64,000 bases of DNA from Gnetum montanum (Eukaryota > Streptophyta > Gnetopsida > Gnetales > Gnetaceae), in contig MNCI01035621.1 in assembly GCA_015680685.1 (NCBI GenBank), forward strand, positions 1,005,105 through 1,069,104, given 5' to 3'. Positions 23,207 through 33,525 of the stretch are shown here, in pieces. Position 1 is the stretch's first letter. Each line of letters opens with the position of its first letter. The translations under genes and the position numbers were made by a program. The notes beneath the pieces are model-generated. The model saw nothing but the letters and a program-made list of their open reading frames with translations, was not told where the DNA came from and made no database searches.

Positions 23207-23869
23207 GTGTTGGAGGTGGATTTTGTTGGTGGTACACCTATGGCAACGAATGCAACACCTAAGGCTAATACCCAAAGCAAGTGGTTGAAGCTAACAACCT
23301 CCTAGAGGATCTTAAGCCTTGCACACCCTGTAATCCACACATGGTTAGAAAACAACTACATGACCAAGACATTTCCTTGGCCAAAGATACACTAAGTACT
23401 TGCCGCTTGTCTCCATGGGCCATGCATTTTTGGTTTTTGCTTATGTTGCATTTTTTCATGAATTTACATTTCACCTGCTTGCCTAGTTTACACACTACTT
23501 TGCTTTGTTTATGCATTTCTACTTTTTTTATGCATCCATCCACTTAGCTTATGCATTGCATTTGAAAAACATCAAAAACACATAAAAAATCATAAAACTA
23601 CAAAAACACATGGCTTGAAATGGCCTTAAATAGTGATGGCCTAAAATAGCCCAAAACTAGCAATACTTAATAGTCCAAAATGGCCTTAAACTACCATTGT
23701 GGTCAAAAACAATCTAAAGCTATTACTTTTTACATTACCTTCCTTTCAGTTGTGAATTTTAACTTTGTTACATAGTTACCTCTTGATTTTTTTTCCTAGT
23801 TAATTTTTGTAGGATCTTGCAAGCACACAACATGACTATGCATGTAGCATTGTACCTCAAACAATCAAG
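23207..23869 (+). other. Noncoding interval after C protease
   Basis: No gene seen. It includes A-rich words and GGCCTTAAA pieces near 23630-23700 that resemble loose motif units. Confidence 0.5.
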
Positions 23870-24125
23870 ATAAGCACTCATCCACCGTGATGCAAAAAAC
23901 TAGCATAGATAGTCTGTTATGACTATAAACTAGCACAATAGTCCGCTATGACTATAAACATGCATAGATCATCCTTGGGTCATGATGTTAAACTATCACA
24001 ACATTCACTATTTTCTAGAATGTTAAATTGGCACCCAATAGTTTACGAGAACTATAAACTAGCACATCACACCCTACCAGGACCTTAAACTAGGTTCACG
24101 ATCGACTAGGACTTTAAACTGGCAT
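23870..24125 (+). repeat. Short-motif array after protease (element C)
   Basis: About eight units (for example GTCCGCTATGACTATAAAC, CTACCAGGACCTTAAACTAG) in element sense. In B and E the array at this place is followed by cargo; here no cargo or pol follows. Confidence 0.8.
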
Positions 24126-24380
24126 GTTGTTGATCTATTAGAGCACTTGCCATTGGTGAAACTATTCAGGCACTTGCAATATCATTTTCCCCCACCATTT
24201 TGCTAATCTTTTGGAGCACTTGCCATTAGTATGGCCTTTGGAGAACTCACAGCATCATCACCTTAGCACATTTACTAGCTTCCTGAGCACTTGCAACTAG
24301 CACAACATTTGATGCATTTGCAACATCTTCATACCCAGCACTTGTAGTGTCTTCACATCTAGCATTTGATTTTCATTTCA
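24126..24380 (+). repeat. GAGCACTTGC repeats (element C)
   Basis: The word (G)AGCACTTGC(A/C)A recurs seven or more times at irregular 20-60 nt spacing. No coding frame. Confidence 0.6.
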
Positions 24381-25306
24381 TGTTGTGTGATTTTCATTTC
24401 TTCTTAGAGTTATGTTTGTACGATGAAGCCCTAGAGGTGGTCATGCAAAGATGCATCTCATTGTAGCAACAAGTCACTGCATTGCTCCAATGTACATTAT
24501 TGGACTAGTTAAGGTACTCAAGAGTGCACATCCCTCTAATCCAATTACAATGTATGCACATCCACTCCATCCAAATAGCCTCTTATCCATTGCATACTCA
24601 CGACTACATATCCCTCTGATGCATATGCACTGTGACACATATGGCATTCTCATCATATTAATCGTAGAACCCATGGCAGATGTAATGCAACTCATATCAT
24701 TAGAAGACTCTATTGGCTCGTCAAAGCCTAAGCAAATGTAACACAACTCATCCTTGGGAGGAAACACCTATCCTATGGATGTGATGCAGTCACATCAAAA
24801 CAAAGTCCATATACTCAATGGTCAGCATGTAGCTAGCATTCAATAGTAAGCTGAACCCAATGAAGGTTCACCTCGTAGCAAACCAAAGTATAAAAAATGA
24901 AAAAAAGAGAAAAGAAAAGAAAAAAATGAAAAAAAATTAGAAAAAGAGAAAGAAGAAAAAGAAAAGGAGAACAAGGAAAAAAAAATTCCCAAGCAATTTG
25001 ATAGTGCTGTAGTTTTGCAATCGGCCCAACCTTGCATTGACTTTGACTCTCACATGAGCACTCTGATGAGAGGTCAACATTTCAAGGACAATCCACTCCA
25101 TGCCATGGTCACCATCAACCATGATGACTTCACATCTTACATTAAGATACATCATTTGAATTTTATTTTCTCTACTTGTATTTCATAACCCCAGCACATT
25201 GCCTACACACTTGTCCCTAGCATACCCTTATTCCATTAGCACTCTTGAGCATGGCGGAATGACATCTAATCTAGTACTAACAAGCAATGTTGGTGCCACA
25301 TTTGTT
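24381..25306 (+). other. 3' noncoding region of element C
   Basis: No gene. It contains a purine-rich low-complexity tract at 24890-24985 (GAAAA/GAGAAAG runs). Confidence 0.5.
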
Positions 25307-25386
25307 GTGGTGTTTTACAATTCTTTGCTGATGTCTCTCAAGCTGCTCCTCTGGATGTTAACAGAGAGGGGCCATTGAAACACCAC
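25307..25386 (+). promoter_or_regulatory. PPT with spanning inverted repeat (C)
   Basis: GTGGTGTTT (25307-25315) faces GAAACACCAC (25377-25386). The PPT ACAGAGAGGGG is at 25361-25371, again followed by CCAT and the LTR start. Confidence 0.75.
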
Positions 25387-26657
25387 CAATTTCAAGCTTT
25401 AGCATTGTAACTGCAAATGTTTCTAAGTGTCAAAACGTGACAAATTCTTCTAAGTGTTCGTGCTATGCTCCTGAGCATAGCCAAGGTAGCATGGAAGAAG
25501 ACCAAATTTGTGCCAAGTTTTTTCTAAGTATCCCTACTATGCTTTAGAGTGTAGCTAGTGTTGGACATCAAATTTAAAATTTCTCTAATTGTTGGATTAT
25601 GCTATAGAGAATAGCTAGTGTAGCATTACAACAAAGTCTTTGATAGCCTTCAAAATCCTCCAGAGCTTATCATTAGCCTTCACCTTAGCTCCAACACTCC
25701 TCTGGCAAGCAAGATCAGCAATTTGGATTTCTCCTATTCTCCCTGTTTATACAAAATTGTACCTACACTCTTGACTCTAGCAAGCATAGTAACCATAGTT
25801 AGAAATTTTTTTAGTCACCTCCAAACTTAGAAAATTTTCTGAATTTTTCTCATAGTCCCACATACCGCATTGCCACATGGCACCTGATCCATGTTTTTCA
25901 CTAACCCTAGTGCTATAAATATCCTTTGACCCCCAACATTTTAACTATTGACATTACTATTTGGTTGGCATTCTCAAATAGTTGGCATTTCCCAACTATT
26001 GGCATTTCCAAGTTGTTGGCATTCCTTCAATGTGAGCATTTCTAACCACTTGGAATTTGGCATTTTTTCATCTTGGCACTTAGCTCTATGGGTGAACAAG
26101 ACCCAGAGCACACCACACCAGTAGAGAGGAAGAGCTATTCATCACGGCACACTATTGCCCCATTGCAATCAAGTAGAACACCACATAGTACATTGTAGCA
26201 ACCAACCCGATAGGCATGGTTCATCACAGTAAGCACCAAACTTCAAAACTCGATAGAAATGAGACTATAACTATGCTTTCACTATGCCTATTATACATTG
26301 TGTACCTTCTAAGATCTTTTTGATGTTAACTACATCCCACTTAGGGAGGTGTTCCATTTCTCTCTCTCATTTCTAGTATTTTCTTTCATTTTTCTTAAAT
26401 CTTTCTACACTTTTTCATGCATCATCACATTGTACTACATATTTTTTGCATTTGCATTTTGGCTTACCATGCCACCCCCCCCCCTTCGATTGTACCCACT
26501 ACCCAAGTTACAATTAGTAAAGTTCTTATTTGATTAACAAGACCATTTAGGGTGCTCCACCTCTATTTCTAGCAAGGCTCTTAAGTAGAGGTGGGGTTAA
26601 GTCTATGTATCTTTGATCCCTCAGTGGTTCCAACCATTGATATTTTTGATCATTACA
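25376..26657 (+). repeat. 3' LTR of element C
   Basis: It matches the 5' LTR throughout, including TATA (25914), TTGGCATT repeats and the end GATCATTACA. A C-run lies at 26476-26487. Confidence 0.9.
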
Positions 26658-26802
26658 TAAGATAGGGTTGTATCTAAGGTAGAATGATGGATGATAAACC
26701 TAGTCAACTAACCATTACTAACCAAGTGGAGGAGCCTTTAATAGAACCTCATGTAGAGAATGTGATACCAACATCAATCTTAAATGAGGGGATACGATAG
26801 GC
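26658..26802. other. Flank between elements C and F
   Basis: Short unassigned sequence; its first five bases are the right TSD of C. Confidence 0.5.
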
Positions 26803-28758
26803 TGATGTCTATAGCAACCAAAAACATCGATGGATGGAATACCAAGAGGTTTCTGGGTGAACAGTTTAACCGTAGATCTATGCAAGGGCCATGTTGGAGA
26901 AAAATGGAGGCAGGGTGCCTTGAACGGTTTGGTCGATTAGATAGGATCTTTATTGATGTATCTTAACCTTATGTAAATTTCTTTTTGAAAGAAAGACATG
27001 CGAGATAAATCAATGATCAATAAATGCAAGACGGTGAAGTGCGAAACAATGATTATAATAAGAAAATAGAAAAATAAACTCGGGTGAGAAAGTGCACCAT
27101 CCCAAAGTCACAGATTTGATTCTTTGCCTAGTTTGAAAGGTGTACAACAAGTTATGCAGTGCCAGAGAGACATTGCTTACACTGAGTGGTATAGTCACAG
27201 TTCTTCTGCTTGCTGATCTATTTGCTATGATGTCAAGATACTTGACTCACAAAGGGATGTGTGGAGCCAACTTGATAACTCAAAGGTAACTAATATGCTT
27301 AATAAAAAATGCCAACTATGCCTTCTAAAAGCCAACTTAAGAGCCAACTACACCAAAAAGCCAACTCTATTTGCCAGGGAGCCAATCAAGAAGCCAACAA
27401 GCCAATGCAAAACACCAACAAGCCAACTACTCTTGCCAACGTTAAAAAAGACAACCCTTTGAGCATTGTTTACTAGGGTATTTAAAGGGCTAGGACTAGA
27501 AGAGAAATGTGGTCTAGATGCCATGTGTCCTAGACCTCACAAGGTGCTAACATGCCCATTCCGTGTAGGTATGCGAATCTGGATGTGAACTTGGTTACAC
27601 TGTGACCATACCGCTGGAACTGCATGTGCCGAGATCCAGTGTGCTAACAACACAAGCAAAATGGAGCCTATTATCTAGGACTACGTCTTCCCTACTCTTA
27701 TGAGTAGGGTCAAGCATAGGAACAATGTTTTGGGAGCTAACTAGGGGTGTGCAAGATGAAGTAAAATTGCTGATTTTTCCAAGGAGATGCTAGAGTGAGA
27801 AAGATTGTTGTGAACAAGTTCTAGAGTTACCTGAAGATTTCTTGATGCTTCTGTACTAGTGTTACATTACTCATGCTGTCGAGCACATTGGCATAGTGTA
27901 AGTGGCTTTTTATGATGCTATGCTATACTACGTATCGTAGCATAGCATAGCTACTAGTCTTGACTAAAATTTGTGTTAGAGCTAAAAAGCATTTGTCTGA
28001 GGCTTAGTTATGCTAACAACTACAAATTTTTTCCTTTATGTCAGGAAGCCTTTGAACTCGCTAAACTCATGTTTGAAACAATTTTGTTTCTTTTGCATTA
28101 CTGTTACATTGTGCTATGCTATGTAGTATAGCACAACGTAGCAGCCAACGTATCCTACTTCTTTGTTCAATTTGCCATTTTCTAGTAAGAAACTTTGCTT
28201 GAGACCTAGGGGCTAAGTAGGGAAACTGGTTTTGGAGGCCGAAGTGTTACTGAGTGCAATTTTCTTGTTGGAATCACTTGGCAAGATGGGCCTTTCTGCT
28301 TTGCTTTTGCTACATTGTGCTATGCTACATAGCATAGCACAGCGTAGCACCTTGCGTTGAATGAATATTGACTTATTGTGCAATCATTCTGTCAATTAGC
28401 ACTTGGTCACTTGAGAAACTATCTTTCAAGGCTTGCTACACTACATAACATAGCGTAGCATAGAAAACGTCTTCACTAGAAAAATTGCCAAAATATTTTG
28501 CTCATCCCAAACACTTTCGACAACTCCTAGCATGGTCTCTAGGTAGACTATCAACTGGGTCAATTGTCTAGTTGGGTAGGCTGGAGAGTCTAGTAGGGCT
28601 ATCAGCTTTAGAAATAGAAAACTTAATAGACTGGATAGTGTACCCTCAATGCCTACATTTTCCTACTGAATTGTCATGATGCTGCACTTGTGGAAGTCCT
28701 TTCCTAAATTCCAAGACCTTGCTAAAGCATGAGGGTATTGAAATTTTATGGTGTTTCA
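26803..28758 (-). repeat. 3' LTR of element F
   Basis: On the minus strand it starts TGAAACACCATAAAAT at 28758. Its end near 26803 is approximate, set by alignment with the E LTR (the GGCAGGGTGCCTTGAACGG block) and a terminal CA. The U3 part holds long palindromes of GCTATGCTA/TAGCATAGC. A TATA-like TTTAAATACC is at about 27480. Confidence 0.65.
27905..28462. repeat. GCTATGCTA palindromes in the F LTR
   Basis: At 28316-28341 a 12-bp arm TGTGCTATGCTA and its exact complement flank CA. Others lie at about 27917-27953, 28113-28140 and 28435-28465. Each could form a cruciform or hairpin. Confidence 0.85.
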
Positions 28759-28823
28759 CTGACCCCTTTTTGTCAACATCTAGAGGATCTGCCCAATAGA
28801 CATCGACAAAGAATACGAAACAC
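28751..28823 (-). promoter_or_regulatory. PPT with spanning inverted repeat (F)
   Basis: GTGTTTC at 28751-28757 and GAAACAC at 28817-28823 bracket TGTCAACATC and GACATCGACA. In minus sense the PPT is GACAAAAAGGGGTCAG. Confidence 0.75.
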
Positions 28824-30142
28824 CATTAATGATAAGTAACCAACATTGCTCTCTGGTGGTTGCTTAGATGTCACTTTGTTGTGCTTGGGAGTAACAGGAT
28901 AGTTGTGCAGGGAAAAGGGGAAAAGGTGGGCTTGAGGTAATAGGTTTAGGCAAAGGAAACATGAAGGTGTAGCATGGCCCCTCATCAGAGTCCTTGTGAG
29001 GGAATTAGCATGCATGAACATATTTTTTTTCCTAGCTTCTAACCTCTCATTGGAATGTTTGGAGAGGGTCACTGCGAAACAACTGGTGTGTTATTTGCTT
29101 TGGACACATGCTCTTTTTGGTTTTTTTGAGCTCTGCAACACTTTTGCACTTTTCTTTTTATGTTTAACCATATTCATTTGCAAACAACCTTGTTGTTGTA
29201 GGACAGGTGTTTCCTCCTTCGGATGAGTTGTGTTACATCCATGTGGGATTTTGACCTACCTACAGATGCTTCCCATGCGGCGAGTTGCCTTACACGCATC
29301 ATGGACTTTGCAGTTGAGCATATGGGAGGGCTTTACATGCATCGAGAAAGCTTGTAAAAGAGATGTGAAAAGGAAAATTGCGGGTGTGAGAAATTAGGTA
29401 ATGAAGGTTAAGAGGAAGGGAAGGATGTGCACTCCTAAGTAGCTAGGCTAGTCAGTGTGGTCACCTTAGAACGATGTGGTGTCCTTTCCTCCTAGCGAAA
29501 CGCATCTCTAACCAATATCATCTTGGCCTGTATCTTGCAAGCGCAACAGGAAGCAAATCAAAGAAATCTAACCATGAAATGTAGTTAGGCAAAGGTCTTA
29601 CTTTCTTTATACATCACTAAAGTAAGAAGCACTATTGCTGAGGCATGCGACATCTAAAGGAGAAAGGTTGACAGTAGTTCTGGCAGCAGTAGATTGATGG
29701 GGCCGACATCGAAGGAGCTAGGAGTTGTGGTGATGCAAGTGCTTAGGAGTCCCTGCCCAAGGCAAAACTCATGCAATTCAGCTATAAGGTGAGAGGCCTA
29801 ATAGCTGAACATCTTTTGATCTTGGATGATGGCGGTGGCTAGAGGATAGCAACCTTGTGACTAGGCCACAATAGTGCTGGAACTCCAGCAGCAGGTGCTG
29901 ACAACAGAACCTATTGCCAGGGTGATGTCCTATGATAGTAGTAAATCCAGAAGGTTCACAAGATTTCACATGACATCTCTGGAGGATCAGAAATATGCCG
30001 AGCGTAGTGGCATCACATACGTTCTAGAGGATGCTCTCTTATCATCATGAACTATGTTCTGGAACTGCGACGCTCCACCCCGCATTAGCATTGTGCATGC
30101 TCGCTCATTTGAATGGTCGTGGATGTGAGTTGGGCACTGTAC
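28824..30142 (-). other. 3' noncoding interior of element F
   Basis: No coding frame supported. The stretch next to the PPT resembles the corresponding noncoding part of E (45856 onward; shared TGCCTAGATGTCATT-type words). The rest of F should lie beyond E, outside the window. Confidence 0.55.
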
Positions 30143-31681
30143 TAACATAAATTTTTGGTGTAAGACTGGAAGGGAAAAAAACATTGAAAGATCATTGGAA
30201 AGACACAGTTCACCCTGCCTTCACTTGAGGGACCCAGAAAAGGAAACAAAGGTAGAGTGCCTTGGATGGTCTACACGCAAATCAACCAAGAACTTCCACA
30301 AGCATAAACTATGGCTTGTGCTAGGGTTATCACAACTAATGATGTACGAAACATAAACAAAAATGTATGAAATGAAAACAGAGCATATATAGAACAATAT
30401 TGCAAATAAAATGTAAACTGAATGTAAAACAGAGTAAATAATATAATGGCTAGCAAAATGAACTCTATTGTATTGCTTAGAAAGGATGTGCACTAGTCAA
30501 AGTGTAGTTGAGTGTGTGGATGGAAAGTCAAGCACCAAGCCCTAGGGATGATGTGTTTCATAAGTGCTTAGATGCAAGGAATTACGTGTGTCTAAGCATC
30601 CAAAGTTGTTGGTTACTACTTCCTAGGCCATCAACCTTCAAAATTGCAAACCTTGTTTATGTGAATTGAGAGGGTATTTATAGGGTTTGGCTAGGTTCAG
30701 GAATAGAATTGATGGATGGAATCAACGGTTGAGAGATGAGAGGAAAATGGATCATGTGACACGTGTCTGATGTACAACTATATGTGAGTTGGAAACGTGC
30801 GGGTAAGCTACGTTTTTGACCGGATGCACTGTATCTTACAACAGGTGTTACCTTGCTCAAGCTAGTTTACACTCATGGAAGCGCATAGAATTTTGAGTGT
30901 AAGACCTTGGCAAGGTCACAAATGATGTGAATTTACAATGAAAATGATAATGTACAAAAAGAGAGATTGACTCCAGCTCGCTTGAAACTTCTTGATCTCT
31001 GAATTGACTACTCCAAGATGTCAATTTGAGTGTTTTTGTGGCTATTAGAGGCATCTCTATTTCACCAGGACTTCTAACGTGAGTTGATTTAGTATTGGTG
31101 TGTCCTCAGCGTGTGTTTTATGTGCTTCCAACTGGGCATGATCAGTACTCACACTGCACTCATACTATACTCATGTTGCCAGCCTGACCTCAACATGACC
31201 TTAGTGTGAGTGAGCCAAAAAAGACATATTTCACACAAAATTTTGATTTTTGAAGCCTGGTTCTTGACTACAGCAATTGCCTAACTATGGTTGACCTTAA
31301 GAGTGATATGAAAATCAAAAATTGAGCTCTATGTGCCTTGATTTAAGCCATTCTTGGTTGCTCACATTGGACTCATGCTACTAGCATGAGTGCAGCGTGA
31401 CCACAACGTGAGCTGCAGAAACTTGCAATTTTGGACATGAAATTTGGAATTATCGAGGCTAGGACTCAAACTTTTTCGATGATGAACTCTGAGGATGACT
31501 TGCACCTTGGAATCAAGTCATTTTGACTCAGTTTTGGGTATTTTGGTGTTGCTCACATTGCCAGCATGACCTCAGCATCAGTGACAACATGAGTCTAAGA
31601 ATTTGTGCCATTTTACCTAAAATTTGAACTCCTGAATGCTGAAACTTGGAGTGGACATCAGTGGCCCTTGAGGATGGCTTG
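30143..31681 (-). repeat. 3' LTR of E, distal part
   Basis: It matches 61020-62040 nearly base for base over its first kilobase (GGTGTAAGACTGGAAGGGAAAAAA and onward). A reverse TATA (ATTTATA) is at 30676-30682. Words of AGCRTGAG type fill 31070-31600. B entered at 31681; the remainder is at 45574-45788. Confidence 0.9.
30676..30682 (-). promoter_or_regulatory. TATA box, E 3' LTR
   Basis: Minus-strand CCCTATAAATACC; the 5' LTR has it at 61555-61561. Confidence 0.65.
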
Positions 31682-33279
31682 TGAAACACTGTGAAAATTG
31701 CGAGTCGGCCTCAGGCAAAGATTCGCAATTCAGGTGAGGGCACATGTTAGAATATCAGAAGAGCAAATAAGATAGAGCAAGAGCAAGAGGTGCGTAGCAT
31801 CAAGTCTTCGACTTCCTGTGCAGATTCCTAATCTTTCTATGCTTTCTCTATTTATGCTATATCATGTGACACAGCGTAATAACGCTTAGCATGATTCTGT
31901 GCAAACATAATCCGGCATCAGATGGCTATTTACTTCGGCACGAGGAGAGGCCTGAGCAGTGTAACATGCGACTTCTCGCATATTTTGCTAAGGCTTTTGT
32001 TCAAGCCCAGGTTTACGCTCTATTACACATGACATCGTAATGAGCTCCAAAATAGTCAAAAGCAAAGTCTAAGGAAGTGCAATAGATCAACCCTTTTCTC
32101 TTGGCATGCAGATTGTTCATCATACGCAACGAAGCGTATTGCATCGCCAAACTAAGCACTATTTACGCTTCATTACGCGCGGCTGCGTAAACGAGTGTAA
32201 AACAGCTTGAATCAGTTATCTTCCATGTTATGTTACACTCTTACACGCAACGCAACGCGAATGAGCGTAATATAACCTAAAGATAGTTGAAACATGCCTG
32301 ACGCGCATCTATTCTTCACACGCACAATACGCAAATGAGCGTATTGTGCATGGTAACAAGGTTTGACACAAAAAGGTCAGGTCAACAGTACCCGAAACGT
32401 CCGGGGTACACGTCATTAGGGTTGCGCCTTTTCTACGGGACGTCGCAGCCTATAAATACCCCAATTGACAAAGATACGTGGGTCAGCAAATCAAAGAGGC
32501 AAGGATATTTTTTTGAGCACAGGAGCACTTATCACCGTGAGGAGAGATAGAGAGAGTAGCACTTTGGCAATTATTGACAGCATCACCTTCCGGCAGAGAC
32601 AAGAGAAACTTGGCTTAAGCATTGGCAGTAAGAGCGATTCCCCTCTGATGAAGACACAACTTTCTCCATTGGCGATTATCGGCAGTTCCGAGCACAGACT
32701 ACCTAAGGCAAAAGGAGCAGATTAGAGATCCAGACATCATCTGGTGTGGTTTGTGAGTTTCTATTGATCAGAAGTAGTTGATCAATAGATGTCAGAACTT
32801 GACCTTCCTTGCATCCCTTCTCTGGCCTACAAGGTAGATCGGATTCTATTCTGCACTTATGCTCAGATAGTTTGCCTATTTCTTGTTGCTTTGTGTTTTC
32901 TTGTATAAAACAATCGGGGTCTCCCCAGTGTAACTTGAATATACAAAATACTCATTTTCCCGGGTCAAACTATAGATCTTGCAATTACGCGTTTCTCTCG
33001 TGTCTGATTCCAGTTGTCGTGTTGATGCTATCATCATCGTTACCATTCATCTACATCACATTTCTCTCATTTCGCACATCACCGAATCATATCGTTCAAT
33101 GAAATATTCATAATGTTCATCGGTTTACTGATTAGTAAGTCCCTGTCTGATTGACAAGATCGTTTAGGACGCCATGGATTCGTTTTTCCACCATAGCCCT
33201 CGCGTGGATCCATGGTTAAAACTGTGTACACGAGATTGTGTTTGGTATTTTCTAGCTGCTGGCATTTTCTGTCATTACA
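31682..33279 (+). repeat. 5' LTR of element B
   Basis: It runs from TGAAACACTGTG to GTCATTACA. U3 (32000-32345) has GCGTAA/TTACGC words in inverted pairs. TATA is at 32451. U5 has AAGTCCCTGTCTGATTGAC. Confidence 0.93.
32451..32460 (+). promoter_or_regulatory. TATA box, B 5' LTR
   Basis: CAGCCTATAAATACCCC; repeated at 44747 in the 3' LTR. It is the likely promoter for the B genomic RNA, about 770 bp into the LTR. Confidence 0.75.
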
Positions 33280-33285
33280 GTTTTC

Positions 33286-33303
33286 GGGCGCTAGAAGAAG
33301 GGC
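33286..33303 (+). promoter_or_regulatory. Primer binding site, element B
   Basis: CGGGCGCTAGAAGAAGGG lies six bases after the LTR end. G keeps the better form TGGCGCTAGAAGAAGGA. The complement, ending CTTCTAGCGCCA, fits the acceptor end of plant tRNA-Asn from memory. Confidence 0.7.
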
Positions 33304-33525
33304 TTGCTTAGGTTTCAATCCACCTTTTTCGGGTAGCCCTGTTAGCGATCTATACCCAAAATCGTAAACGTAATACCTCCAGGGAAGCTTACGATAAGTC
33401 GTGTGGTGTAGATCGGTCTCAGCAACGATTCCTTTGGAATACTACAGGGTAGAAAGCCTATTTGTGATCTTATTGCCAGCCATCTTTTAGATCCCGTTAT
33501 CAGTCACCGTCAATCTCATTGATCA

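Larger units (their letters stand above)
17624..26657 (+). mobile_element. Element C: complete gag-protease-only retrotransposon
   Basis: Two LTRs of about 1.27 kb flank an interior with PBS, gag and protease. Flanks CAAGA (17619-17623) and TAAGA (26658-26662) are a 5-bp TSD with one transition. After protease only noncoding repeats lie before the PPT; no RT, RNase H or integrase residue pattern is visible on either strand. C is therefore non-autonomous, by deletion or by descent, and would need pol supplied by a relative. Confidence 0.9.

Noticed and set aside
24840-25155. Phe/Ser-rich minus-strand frames
   Set aside because: They are translations of the purine-rich low-complexity tract at 24890-24985.
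28759-30142. Possible gene in the interior of F (minus frame of 99 residues near 28.8-29.1 kb)
   Set aside because: It overlaps the PPT hairpin and noncoding sequence shared with E and has no domain pattern.
33286-33303. tRNA gene at the PBS
   Set aside because: Only about 18 nt of complementarity is present; no cloverleaf can be formed.
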